Shown piece after piece: positions 1 to 7,994 of a DNA stretch of 47,287 nt; the stretch's first letter is position 1; every line of letters begins with the position of its first letter. The stretch covers positions 1 through 47,287 of the forward strand of contig CAMWTP010000043.1 in the NCBI GenBank assembly GCA_947177165.1. The letters run 5' to 3'. A program made the translations under genes and the position numbers. The DNA is from an uncultured Lachnospiraceae bacterium (lineage in GTDB: Bacteria; Bacillota; Clostridia; Lachnospirales; Lachnospiraceae). The notes under the pieces are model-generated. The model saw nothing but the letters and a program-made list of their open reading frames with translations. It was not told where the DNA came from and did no database searches.

Positions 1-99
1 TTGAAAAAATATATTTTGGTTTTAAGACAGAATTTTTCTAAAGTAAATGACATTGCCCGTGAACAGTAACAGACAAAAATCCATGCAAAATTCACATCT

Positions 100-1353
100 T
101 CACGCACACACCAGCCAGACTGTCACTTCAAACCACTCCTTCTCCGCAGAACGGCAGCGCAGCCGGCCGCCCATCGCTTTTACAAGATATTCTGCGATAT
201 ACATTCCCATTCCAGCGCCCTCTTTGTCCCCCGCATTCTGTCCTCTGAAATACTTCTGTGTGAGAAAGATCTCCTCCTCCTTCTTCACTCCCTGTCCAAA
301 ATCCCTGACACTGATGCACAGCTCATTCCCATCAAAAGAAAAGCGGACTTCAATCTCTGTATCCGCATATTTATAACTGTTGGATATGATGTTGTCCGCG
401 ACCTGCACAAAGCGCACTCTGTCCGCCATCACCAGACATTCCGGTACCGCAAGTTCACGTATCCGCTTCTTAAAATCTGCCTGACGCAGCGCGCGCTCAA
501 TCCAAATGCTCTCCGTCACTTCCGGCTTGACAGTAAGGCGTTCCAAATCATTGAGCATGCTGGTCTGCAGATTGGAGATCATCCCATTAATCTGACTGGT
601 CTTCTGCACAATCGTCTGAAATTCCTGGCGCAGCGCCTCCGACTCTGTTGTGAGCGCCTGAAACTCAGCAATTGCCTGAATGGAGGCCGTCGGATTCTTG
701 ATGTCATGACTGATGGACGCAATCACCTCCCGCCGCTGCCGGTCAGCCTCCTGCTCCCTCTTTTTCGCGTAGACAAGCTCCTCCCGCATCATGTCAAAAC
801 TCTCTGAAAATTCACCGTAAAAGCCACTGTCCATCTGCCCCGCCGGAATGTCGAGATTCCCTTTTGCAATCAGTCCTGCAAATTTGTTCATCCGCTTCAC
901 TGGCTCCGTAACGTGCCTTTTTAGATACCAAAACAGCCAGACATCTTTGAGCAGAAATACAGTCAAAAACACCAGCGCCCATCGTTCAACATTTCTCTTG
1001 AAATCTGATTCCTCATTGTTTATGAAAATAATTCTGCCCAGAAGCCTGCCCTCTTCCAGAATATCCACACTGTAATCCTTATGGATAAAATCATATGTAT
1101 AATCCGTTTCCAATCCTGACCTGGAAACACCTATTACGCTTCCCTGTGCATCGATCACAAGATAATCAGTGTCATATCCCTGTAATATGCCGGCTGCCTC
1201 CTCCAGATCAGGCCAGTGATTTCTGATTGTATGTATGATATCGTTTGCCTCTGCGTTCCTTATCTTATTCTGCGGCCTGCTTTTTATGATACAAAAAAGC
1301 GCTGCGCCGGCAATGAGATACAAACACATTGTAATGACAAGAAAGCGTTTCAT
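100..1353 (-). CDS. Sensor histidine kinase of two-component system
   Basis: Membrane histidine kinase of 417 residues that should phosphorylate the response regulator encoded just upstream (28-base gap, same strand). Visible order: TM1 at about residues 4-23, an extracytoplasmic sensor of about 100 residues, TM2 at about 125-145, a HAMP-like linker, a HisKA box SISHDIKNP with the phosphoacceptor His216, an N box (DNIISNSYKYA, about 320-330), the G1 box DFGQG (351-355) and the G2 box GAGMGMY (379-385). The start is supported by GAGGAG six bases before the ATG. The sensor is longer than the short loops of BceS-type kinases, so it may sense a ligand directly rather than only through the transporter. 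It is the last gene of an ABC-ABC-RR-HK operon. The family call is secure; the ligand is unknown. Confidence 0.93.
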   Translation of the reverse strand: MKRFLVITMCLYLIAGAALFCIIKSRPQNKIRNAEANDIIHTIRNHWPDLEEAAGILQGYDTDYLVIDAQGSVIGVSRSGLETDYTYDFIHKDYSVDILEEGRLLGRIIFINNEESDFKRNVERWALVFLTVFLLKDVWLFWYLKRHVTEPVKRMNKFAGLIAKGNLDIPAGQMDSGFYGEFSESFDMMREELVYAKKREQEADRQRREVIASISHDIKNPTASIQAIAEFQALTTESEALRQEFQTIVQKTSQINGMISNLQTSMLNDLERLTVKPEVTESIWIERALRQADFKKRIRELAVPECLVMADRVRFVQVADNIISNSYKYADTEIEVRFSFDGNELCISVRDFGQGVKKEEEIFLTQKYFRGQNAGDKEGAGMGMYIAEYLVKAMGGRLRCRSAEKEWFEVTVWLVCA

Positions 1354-1381
1354 GGATTTCTCCTCTATCGTTGATACCTAC

Positions 1382-2068
1382 TCATTTGACATGCCCCAGA
1401 CGAAACAGATAGCCTCTTCCATATTCCGTAATGATATACACCGGACTGGAAGGATTCTCCTCAATCTTCTCCCGCAGTTTCCTAATATGGACATTCAGCG
1501 TCCCGTCGCCCACATAAGTCTCCTGCCACACTTCCCGAAACAACTCCTCCTTCGTCACCAGGCGATTCCTGTTGCGAATCAGATATAACAGCAGTTTCTT
1601 TTCCATTCTCTTGAGCGGCACCGGCTGTCCGTTCCTCGACACGGTCTCCTGCACCATGTCTGCCTGACAATCCCCAAAAGAAATGATCGACTCACATTCC
1701 ATGACAGAATATCTTCTCAGCACAGCCTTCACCTTCGCCAGCAGAATAGGCAGGGAATACGGCTTGCATATAAAATCATCGCCGCCCACATTCAGCCCCA
1801 GCAGAATGCTCTCCTCCTCCGTCTGGCAGCTCACAAAAATAATCGGAATCTGCGTCTCCTCCCGCATCTGCCTGCACAGGTTATAGCCGCACCCATCCGC
1901 CAGATTGATGTCCAGCAGAATCATACGCGCAGTGTTTTCTTTGATGAAATCATAGTATTGTGCCACTCCTGGAACGGCCGCCGCGCTGACGCCGGAGAGG
2001 TTCAAATACTTACAGGTATTCTCCGCCAATGGAATCTCATCTTCAATCATCAGACAATCATAGGTCAT
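1382..2068 (-). CDS. OmpR/PhoB-family response regulator
   Basis: Cytoplasmic transcription regulator of 228 residues. The receiver domain has the acidic pocket (Glu9, Asp10), phosphoacceptor Asp53 (ILLDINLAD) and the conserved Lys102 (CKPYS). The C-terminal winged helix is of the Trans_reg_C type, with the recognition-helix segment TLNVHIRKLREKIEE and the wing YGRGYLF. I start it at MTYDCLMIEDE because GGAGGTGGAGA sits directly before that ATG; a longer reading frame to 2152 would overlap the upstream permease gene and adds a non-conserved tail. It is paired with the kinase at 100-1353. Likely target: its own operon, where three GTTAA-type direct repeats lie upstream of the ATPase gene promoter (inference). 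Confidence 0.93.
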   Translation of the reverse strand: MTYDCLMIEDEIPLAENTCKYLNLSGVSAAAVPGVAQYYDFIKENTARMILLDINLADGCGYNLCRQMREETQIPIIFVSCQTEEESILLGLNVGGDDFICKPYSLPILLAKVKAVLRRYSVMECESIISFGDCQADMVQETVSRNGQPVPLKRMEKKLLLYLIRNRNRLVTKEELFREVWQETYVGDGTLNVHIRKLREKIEENPSSPVYIITEYGRGYLFRLGHVK

Positions 2069-2141
2069 TCTCTCCACCTCCCCGTCAAGCGGCGTTTTGT
2101 ACATTTCCAAATCGAATCTGCCAGATTTCATATGATACCGG

Positions 2142-4568
2142 TCATTTTTCACGAATCAGACTGCATGGAACTATTCTTCGAATCTTCCACGCGGAAACAA
2201 ACGCTGTCAGACAGCCAGCCATTTCCATGCCCAGGACAAGCGCCGCAATCCATGCCGCCGGAAATGCAAAATCAATCCGATAAACGCCCATTCCGCGAAA
2301 CAATCCTGCAATCACCGCATTTGATCCAAAATACAGGAAAAGACCTCCCAGTATGCTGCCGCCTGCAATATACAGCATAAATGTCACCACCGTCTGCGAT
2401 ATCAGCTGTCCGGCAGAATATCCCAATGCTTTCATTATCCCAAAATCCATTTTTCTTGTCAACAGAATCGAATTGGTCACAAAAAATCCCATAATGATAA
2501 TCAGCAGAACCATCGCTGTCATAATCAGATACACGATACCTGCCACACTGTCTATGATAGGAGCAAGCTGCGGATAAAATACCTGCTCAAACCCATCCGC
2601 GTATGACACCTGGTCCGCATAACTCTGTTTCAGGCGCAGACAGTATTCCTCCACATTTGTATCCTCGTCCAGATAGACATGAATTGACTGCCACTCCGCC
2701 GCGGCATCTATCCGCCTGAGTCCTTCCATTGTAAGATAAATGTCCAGCCCCCCTGTGTAGGTTCCCTGTGTCAGACCGACGATCAGATAGCCGCTTTCCT
2801 GCGCCGTCTCCTGAAAAATCTGGGACACCTCTATCGTGTCACCAATCTCCTTTCCCAGTGCCTTCGCAAGATTTCCCGATATCGCAGCCTCGTTCTCATG
2901 CTTCGGATAACGTCCTGCGTAGAGCGAAGGATTTTCCAGCGCTGTGTAATCGCTGTACACCCCCAACGCCGCATACACAGTATCTTCACACATGAGCTGC
3001 CCGCTCCCCGGCTCAACGACGGTCATGACCTTGCGCACACCTCCGCCGCCTTCCAGTTCCCGGGCAATTTCCTCTGTCGCCTCCGGTCTGGCCGCCTGGA
3101 TATTGACAGAATATACCTCCGCTCCTGTAATCTGCAGCAGCCCCCTCTGATCCGCTACCAGCCTCGCATACAGAATCACAGCAAAACCGGCAACGCACAG
3201 AATCACAGCCACAATCACACATGACAGTGCGCTTTTGATCCGCTCATAACTTATCATTTTCAGCGCGATAGACAGATTTATCGGGAAAGGCACCTGCATT
3301 TTTTCCAATGTCAGGCTCCCTTTTCTATAGATGGGAACTTTGCTTCTCTCCTGAAATGCCTCCACCGGCTTTAAGGTCCAAATCCCTCTCGACAATAAAA
3401 TTGCTGCGATACCAGTCACCCCTAAAACAGTAAGTAAGCTTTTCCCCGCAGCCTCTCCCAAAAATACCGGTTTCCACACAAAGCCAACGTCTGTGACAAT
3501 GTTCTTTAAGACTGTTGGCATGAGCCATTGTGAGACGCCGATGCCAACCATCGCCCCCAGCGCTCCCAGCACGAGAAACTGCATCACATAGACCGACGCA
3601 AGCGCACTTCCTCTGTAACCGACTGCTTTCAAGGTACCGATTTCTTTTAAATCCTTATCCAACGTGCTGCGCAGATGAAACCCAATCACGATCAGACAGG
3701 CCACAATTCCTATAAACGATGCCGCCTTTATGACTGCCACATAAATATTCATATTGCTGTTACGGCTGGTTTCGGCGTAGATGATATCCGAGGAATCATA
3801 AAACACTTCCCCGCCGGATTTTTCTGCCACAAATTCCGAGAACTGATTCACCAGCTCACTGATATCTCCTTCTGTCCTCATCAGCACAATTGCCGCATCA
3901 CAGTCTGCACCCGCCTTTTCTTCCAGATGCCGGAACGCATTTTCTGGCAAATCAAACGCAATCTTGGTTCTGCTTCCGAAGAGCACATCCTCCGTAAAAC
4001 CAGCGATGACAAAGGACTCTTCCCATTCTTTGCACGATATTTTGAGCGTATCACCGAGCGCAAAGCCAAAGAACGTCCTGCATACATACGGCACATAGAT
4101 GCCATTCTCCGGCATCTGGTCTGCCAGGCTCTCCACTATTTTAACCGAAGAAAGCGACTCTCCTCTGTCCGCATTCCGAAACGTCCAGCTCCCGTTCATT
4201 GCCTCCCCGTCCCCTGCCTGAATATCCACGCTCCGCAGCAGCAAGGCATCCGCAATCTCAATTTCCACATTCCGTTTGCTTTCATCCTCTGTAATCATTG
4301 CAGTATTTTCATTTGACTGTTCTGCCCTTACCTCCTCCTGCCCAAAACTGCTGAGCTCCTCCCTATATTTCTCACAAAAACTGCGGGGCAGAACTGCCGC
4401 AAAATCAGCGCTGTTCGTCTCAGTCACTTTCTCCTGATACAGCCGCCGAAACCCTTCCGTCATCTGACTCCCCATATAAGACAACAGCATCGCAATCACA
4501 ATCAACAGAAAAAATGCAGCCGACGTCTTTTTACTCTTCTTCAAATTTGACACCAACAATATAATCAT
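2142..4568 (-). CDS. ABC transporter permease, two FtsX domains
   Basis: Membrane component (808 residues) of the ABC transporter whose ATPase is encoded upstream. An N-terminal TM (about 9-31) is followed by a large extracytoplasmic domain (about 32-275) and three TMs of a first FtsX domain (GFHLRSTLDKDLKEIGTLKA is the typical loop). A second half repeats the plan: TM at about 430-455, extracytoplasmic domain at about 460-665, then three TMs with the FtsX loop KMDFGIMKALGYSAGQ. GGGAGG before the ATG supports the start. The duplicated layout and large loops fit lipoprotein- or peptide-handling exporters of the MacB/FtsX superfamily, and the linked two-component system suggests a role in response to peptides or envelope stress. 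The substrate cannot be told. Confidence 0.88.
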   Translation of the reverse strand: MIILLVSNLKKSKKTSAAFFLLIVIAMLLSYMGSQMTEGFRRLYQEKVTETNSADFAAVLPRSFCEKYREELSSFGQEEVRAEQSNENTAMITEDESKRNVEIEIADALLLRSVDIQAGDGEAMNGSWTFRNADRGESLSSVKIVESLADQMPENGIYVPYVCRTFFGFALGDTLKISCKEWEESFVIAGFTEDVLFGSRTKIAFDLPENAFRHLEEKAGADCDAAIVLMRTEGDISELVNQFSEFVAEKSGGEVFYDSSDIIYAETSRNSNMNIYVAVIKAASFIGIVACLIVIGFHLRSTLDKDLKEIGTLKAVGYRGSALASVYVMQFLVLGALGAMVGIGVSQWLMPTVLKNIVTDVGFVWKPVFLGEAAGKSLLTVLGVTGIAAILLSRGIWTLKPVEAFQERSKVPIYRKGSLTLEKMQVPFPINLSIALKMISYERIKSALSCVIVAVILCVAGFAVILYARLVADQRGLLQITGAEVYSVNIQAARPEATEEIARELEGGGGVRKVMTVVEPGSGQLMCEDTVYAALGVYSDYTALENPSLYAGRYPKHENEAAISGNLAKALGKEIGDTIEVSQIFQETAQESGYLIVGLTQGTYTGGLDIYLTMEGLRRIDAAAEWQSIHVYLDEDTNVEEYCLRLKQSYADQVSYADGFEQVFYPQLAPIIDSVAGIVYLIMTAMVLLIIIMGFFVTNSILLTRKMDFGIMKALGYSAGQLISQTVVTFMLYIAGGSILGGLFLYFGSNAVIAGLFRGMGVYRIDFAFPAAWIAALVLGMEMAGCLTAFVSAWKIRRIVPCSLIREK

Positions 4569-4638
4569 ACATTCCTACCTCCCTATTATTCTTTTCGTTT
4601 TTCCCACGCAATCTAACGAAACTTAGAACATCTTAGGC

Positions 4639-4654
4639 GGCGTCCTTTGACGCC
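4639..4654. repeat. Intra-operon hairpin between ATPase and permease genes
   Basis: A perfect 6-bp stem GGCGTC/GACGCC with loop CTTT lies in the 104-base gap between the ATPase and permease genes. There is no T-run directly after it on the minus strand. It could set the ratio of the two products by partial termination or RNA stabilisation (inference). The segment TTCTTTTCGTTTT also occurs twice in this gap, near 4590 and 4661. Confidence 0.45.
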
Positions 4655-4672
4655 TTAGTTGTTCTTTTCGTT

Positions 4673-5440
4673 TTACCACCCCATCTCCTCCAAAAAGCAT
4701 ATCAGCCGCTCTTTTCGTTCTTCCGACTCGCCCTGATACGTTCCCAGTGCAAATTCTCCGTTGATTCTCCCATCCCTGAGATAGAGAATGCGGTTTCCGC
4801 GCAGTGCTGATTTCAGATCATGTGTCACCATGATCGTCGTCTGCCCTCCCCGGTTAAATGCCGTCAAAAGATCGAGGACCGCTTTCCCGGAAGTGGAATC
4901 GAGCGCCCCTGTCGGTTCATCGGCAAAGACAACCTCTGGATTGTTGATTAGCGCCCTGACAATACCTGCCCGCCCCATCTGACCGCCCGAAATCTGGGAG
5001 GGATATTTTTCCCACTCCCTTTCCGTCATGCCCACTTCCGCAAATAATTTCCTGCCCCGCTCCACTACCCTTTTCCTGTTCTGGTCGGCAAGCAGCCCGC
5101 TCACCAGCACATTATCCATCAGACTCATACTGCCAATCAGACAGATCTGCTGGAATACAAAGCCGCAGTTCTTCTTCCGAAACTGCGCAAGCTTCCGCTC
5201 TGAGTATTTTGTGAAATTTGTTCCCTTGAAATAGACTTCCCCCATGCTGGCATTGTCCATTCCCGACAGGATATGGAGCAATGTCGATTTCCCGGAACCA
5301 GACGGTCCCATAAAAACTGTAAAGTCACCAGAAAAGATTTGTACATCCATATTCTTGATCACATGCTGGGGGACTTCCCCATTCATATATGTTTTGCACA
5401 GTTTGTTTGTGCTGATTACCGCAGTTGTATTGTCTTGCAT
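4673..5440 (-). CDS. ABC transporter ATP-binding protein
   Basis: Cytoplasmic ATPase (255 residues) that powers the FtsX-type permease at 2142-4568. Walker A is GPSGSGKST (45-53), the Q-loop is in FVFQQI, the signature is ISGGQMGR, Walker B is VVFADEPTGALD and the H-loop is VTHD. TGALD is the D-loop form typical of the LolD/MacB/BceA subfamily. The signature departs from the usual LSGGQQQR: Leu is Ile, and QQ is replaced by MG. GGAGG lies 11 bases before the ATG. First gene of the operon ATPase-permease-RR-HK. The family call is secure; the substrate is unknown. Confidence 0.93.
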   Translation of the reverse strand: MQDNTTAVISTNKLCKTYMNGEVPQHVIKNMDVQIFSGDFTVFMGPSGSGKSTLLHILSGMDNASMGEVYFKGTNFTKYSERKLAQFRKKNCGFVFQQICLIGSMSLMDNVLVSGLLADQNRKRVVERGRKLFAEVGMTEREWEKYPSQISGGQMGRAGIVRALINNPEVVFADEPTGALDSTSGKAVLDLLTAFNRGGQTTIMVTHDLKSALRGNRILYLRDGRINGEFALGTYQGESEERKERLICFLEEMGW

Positions 5441-5473
5441 TGTATTGATTCCTCCGTTTTTTTTATTTCTTAA

Positions 5474-5518
5474 ATCATACCATCGAAAAACTTAACTGTC
5501 TTTAACTGAAATCTTAAC
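5474..5518 (-). promoter_or_regulatory. Promoter of the ABC/two-component operon with GTTAA repeats
   Basis: On the minus strand a good -10 (TATGAT, 5474-5479) lies 17 bases from a poor -35 (AAGACA, 5497-5502). Around and upstream of the -35 are three near-identical elements, GTTAAG, GTTAAA and GTTAAG, starting 10-12 bases apart. Direct repeats about one helical turn apart beside a weak -35 are typical of OmpR-family activator sites, so the operon's own regulator is the natural candidate (inference). Confidence 0.55.
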
Positions 5519-5550
5519 AATTCTTATTTTGCTGTTCACGCTTATATGCG

Positions 5551-5596
5551 CAAAAAGCCCAGGTAAGACATCGCGGCATCTCACCTAGGCTTTTTG
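5551..5596. terminator. Terminator hairpin after the Rpn-type gene
   Basis: CAAAAAGCC..AGGT pairs with ACCT..GGCTTTTTG: a stem of about 14 bp with one mismatch, with a T5 run in the descending arm on either strand. It lies between the end of the Rpn-type gene and the promoter of the ABC operon. Confidence 0.7.
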
Positions 5597-5642
5597 TGTA
5601 CACACTATTATATTTCTTTCCTATAAGACAGTTAAAAACTGC

Positions 5643-6488
5643 CTACAAGCTTCGCTGCAGCTCTAATACACGGGATTCCGGAAGCTTGGAATATAAGATA
5701 ATTTTGGAGATTGGTACTTTATCCTTTAACATACTGATTGCCACCTCTTCCCGGCCTTCTTCCCGACCTTCTTCCCGACCTTCTTTCCGGCCCTCTTCCC
5801 GACCTTCTTCCCGGCCTTCTTCCCAGCCTTCTGCTCTTGCTTCCTCTTTCGACTCCTCCAGTTCAGATATCCACGCCATGTACTCACGCCTCCATTCTTT
5901 ATTCTCTCTTACCCTCTCTACCTCTTTGCCCAGTCTTTTTGTGAATTCACTCTGCGTTAACTCTTCTTTCAGATATTGGAAAAAAGCTTTCATATTTTCA
6001 GACAATTCTTTCGTATCACCATAAGGATTTACAAACACTTTTGTGGTTTCATCCCCAAGCTCTAATTCCAGCATTTCTTTACAGCGATTGGTAAAAGTAT
6101 AAATTGGCAGCTTCTCCGTAAACGGATCAAACATGCAGACAAATATAACATAGCTCTTTTTCAAAGCGCTGTACTTGGCACCTTTCTCTATTGAATTCAA
6201 ATCTATCATACCCTGATAATATCTTGAACGTTTCGGCAGGTTACGTTTTGGTGCAACCTGCATTTCAATGTTATAAACTGTATTTACGTCATCCCCGACA
6301 TAAATATCAAGCCGGACACTCTTACCATCCGGCGTAACATCCAGCACCTTTTCCTTATCGGCAAGCTCCACCCTCTCAATCGCAACACCAAGTATTAACT
6401 CCAACAGCTGCCTGCATAGATCCAGATTATTCTCCAAAACCTTGCAGAATACAAAATTATTGGTAAATGTCAGTTTGCTATAATCCAT
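5643..6488 (-). CDS. Rpn/PD-(D/E)XK nuclease-like protein with EEGR repeat tail
   Basis: Protein of 281 residues of the recombination-promoting nuclease (Rpn), formerly transposase_31, group. The N-terminal nuclease fold shows Asp61 (RLDIYV) and Glu75-x-Gln77 (NIEMQV), which match the PD-(D/E)XK active-site pattern. A helical region follows, then seven EEGR-like units (about 223-249), then a 29-residue C-terminal segment. GGAGG before the ATG fixes the start. Rpn homologues are DNA endonucleases; in E. coli some limit phage and are held in check by a shorter C-terminal product made inside the same gene. Two internal starts here could do the same (see findings). It stands alone, flanked by terminators, and such genes are usually multicopy in a genome. 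Confidence 0.85.
   Translation of the reverse strand: MDYSKLTFTNNFVFCKVLENNLDLCRQLLELILGVAIERVELADKEKVLDVTPDGKSVRLDIYVGDDVNTVYNIEMQVAPKRNLPKRSRYYQGMIDLNSIEKGAKYSALKKSYVIFVCMFDPFTEKLPIYTFTNRCKEMLELELGDETTKVFVNPYGDTKELSENMKAFFQYLKEELTQSEFTKRLGKEVERVRENKEWRREYMAWISELEESKEEARAEGWEEGREEGREEGRKEGREEGREEGREEVAISMLKDKVPISKIILYSKLPESRVLELQRSL
5746..5829 (-). repeat. Seven tandem 12-bp units inside the Rpn-type gene
   Basis: Seven consecutive 12-bp units, plus-strand form close to TCTTCCCGACCT, encode the EEGR tail. Because 12 is a multiple of three, gain or loss of a unit keeps the frame and only changes tail length. Units differ at one to three positions, so the tract is partly degenerate. Confidence 0.85.
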
Positions 6489-6528
6489 GACAACCTCCTA
6501 TACAATTATACTATACCATAAGAACAGT

Positions 6529-6542
6529 ATCATTACAATGAT
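6529..6542. promoter_or_regulatory. 14-bp palindrome upstream of the Rpn-type gene
   Basis: ATCATT-AC-AATGAT is a perfect palindrome with a 2-base spacer, about 40 bases upstream of the ATG of the Rpn-type gene. A TATAAT-like hexamer lies between it and the ribosome binding site. It may be an operator; nothing else supports this. Confidence 0.3.
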
Positions 6543-6620
6543 GCAAACCTGATTCTCACCTAATTGTTTTCAGAAAGCGATGATGGCTTCCTTTTCTCGT
6601 TTCGTTTTCTATCCAGCTGA

Positions 6621-6661
6621 CAGCCCCGGGATAAGATGTGTCACATCTTATCCCGGGGCTG
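6621..6661. terminator. 20-bp perfect hairpin, likely bidirectional terminator
   Basis: CAGCCCCGGGATAAGATGTG is followed after one base by its reverse complement, giving a 20-bp stem with a minimal loop. No clear T-run follows on either strand. It lies 4 bases beyond the stop of the 6666-7256 gene, where a terminator is expected. Confidence 0.6.
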
Positions 6662-6665
6662 CATT

Positions 6666-7256
6666 TCATTTGTACTCTTTCAGGAAATCCCAAAATGGCT
6701 TATAGTCCAGATAGCCCTCTATGTTTCCAGCCTGATACTGTGTCTGCATCGCATCTGCCAAAGCGCTCACCCAGTCATTCTTCTGAAACAAATCCTTAAA
6801 ATTTCTCTCATCGGGACCATGCTGATTTGTCGCTGAACTCATAAATGAAGACTGCGCACTCGGACATTCTCCACTTGCTGACAAGTGACTGGAATATGCG
6901 AACATGTCAATATAGTCGCTGTTTTGCGGGTCAACCTTTGACACATCCACCATGCGCTCTGTCACATTTCCGTCCTTGTCCCATATCTTTGCCTTGTAAA
7001 CAGGATTGGCCGGGTCAAAATCCTTCGGTTTATAGACAGTGACCGAGTAATCCCTGCCGCACGCTGCACTGATCGCTTCTCCGTCCTGTTCATTGGAGAT
7101 ATGCAACTCAAATGCGCCGCCGGACATTTCCGACCGCTGCACAGTCTCCAAAGCCTGCCCCGTATTGCCTGTATTGTCTGATTGCTTCCCCGCCTTCTTT
7201 ATTCCATAATAGCCTGCCATCGGACAGCCTGCTGTTCCTACTCCATATACGCTCAT
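6666..7256 (-). CDS. Protein of unknown function
   Basis: I do not recognise this 196-residue protein. No signal peptide or membrane segment is visible. The N-terminus (MSVYGVGTAG, then PMAGYYGIKK) is rich in Gly and Tyr; the middle has a beta-like stretch (YSVTVYKPKDFDPANPVYKA) and the C-terminus is acidic and aromatic (YKPFWDFLKEYK). I start at the ATG at 7256, which has GGAGG about 10 bases upstream; a TTG three codons earlier is less likely. A hairpin (GGCGGC..GCCGCC, about 7286-7313) lies between it and the LytTR regulator gene upstream on the same strand, so the two may be separate units. Confidence 0.6.
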   Translation of the reverse strand: MSVYGVGTAGCPMAGYYGIKKAGKQSDNTGNTGQALETVQRSEMSGGAFELHISNEQDGEAISAACGRDYSVTVYKPKDFDPANPVYKAKIWDKDGNVTERMVDVSKVDPQNSDYIDMFAYSSHLSASGECPSAQSSFMSSATNQHGPDERNFKDLFQKNDWVSALADAMQTQYQAGNIEGYLDYKPFWDFLKEYK

Positions 7257-7351
7257 CAATATCAATCCTCCATTACCCTTATTTGCCGGCGGCCCCTCTG
7301 TCAGTCAGAGCCGCCTATGTCCCCTTGTATTAAGTCCGGACATATTTTGTA

Positions 7352-7720
7352 TCATACGCTGGACACTCCCCCATTCTGCAGGTAACCCTTGTACGCTTTG
7401 ACAAACTCGCTGTACTTTTTCTTTGCCACATAGACCTTATCACCGTTTGTGAGGGTTAAGCTGTCCTTGCCGTACTCCGTGATATGCGCCATGTTCACAA
7501 TGTATGCCCGATGACACCGGTAAAAACCATCCCCGAGCTGTCCGTCGAGCTCCTCCATCGTCGCATAGATTTCTATGCATTCCGGCGATCCTGCAATATG
7601 TATTTCCACCTTTTTTGCCCTGCTCTCAATATACAGGATATCAGCCTGATCGAGCATGAGCTTTTTTGTCTTGATGAACAATCCCCTCCTTGTCTCATTT
7701 TTGTTGTCGTTGACAGTCAT
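7352..7720 (-). CDS. LytTR-type DNA-binding protein without receiver domain
   Basis: A small protein (122 residues from the ATG chosen) consisting of a LytTR DNA-binding domain: the strand LDQADILYIESRAKKVEIHI, the segment MEELDGQLGDGFYRCHRAYIVNMAHI that is typical of the family, and the C-terminal KKYSEFVKAYKGYL. There is no receiver or membrane domain, so it would act as a stand-alone regulator or in partnership with another protein. The start at 7720 has a GGTGG-like site 11-15 bases upstream; the frame is open to 7753 but that ATG has no ribosome binding site. It is the gene immediately upstream of the unknown protein at 6666-7256. Confidence 0.8.
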   Translation of the reverse strand: MTVNDNKNETRRGLFIKTKKLMLDQADILYIESRAKKVEIHIAGSPECIEIYATMEELDGQLGDGFYRCHRAYIVNMAHITEYGKDSLTLTNGDKVYVAKKKYSEFVKAYKGYLQNGGVSSV

Positions 7721-7759
7721 GTCCAAAATCCACCACCTACCCCACTGTATCATAATTTA

Positions 7760-7896
7760 ATATAACTATTCAGAGCGAGACTTCACACTGCTCTGCAGGA
7801 TTCCTAAGAAAACAGATTCCTGCGTGTCATCAAGCCTCCGCGCAGCAATATTATATGGCCTGACGACGAGACCAGTGATTCCCTGAATAGTTATAT
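7760..7896. repeat. Small inverted-repeat element (MITE-like), copy 1
   Basis: A 137-bp stretch bounded by a perfect 14-bp terminal inverted repeat: ATATAACTATTCAG at 7760-7773 and CTGAATAGTTATAT at 7883-7896. The inside has no credible reading frame. The core end TAACTATTCAG is shared, with changes, by a longer element at 11890-12153. No target-site duplication is obvious. It begins 40 bases upstream of the LytTR gene start. Confidence 0.6.
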
Positions 7897-7994
7897 GTGT
7901 TTATTATATCGGTAAAATTCTTATATTTTTCAGACAAATGGAACGAAATGACTATTTTTTTGGAATAAAAGGGCAGCATCCTCTCTTCCACATA

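Noticed and set aside
2069..2152. An extended response-regulator start overlapping the permease gene
   Set aside because: It places 28 unrelated residues before the conserved receiver start; a strong ribosome binding site lies right before the inner ATG.
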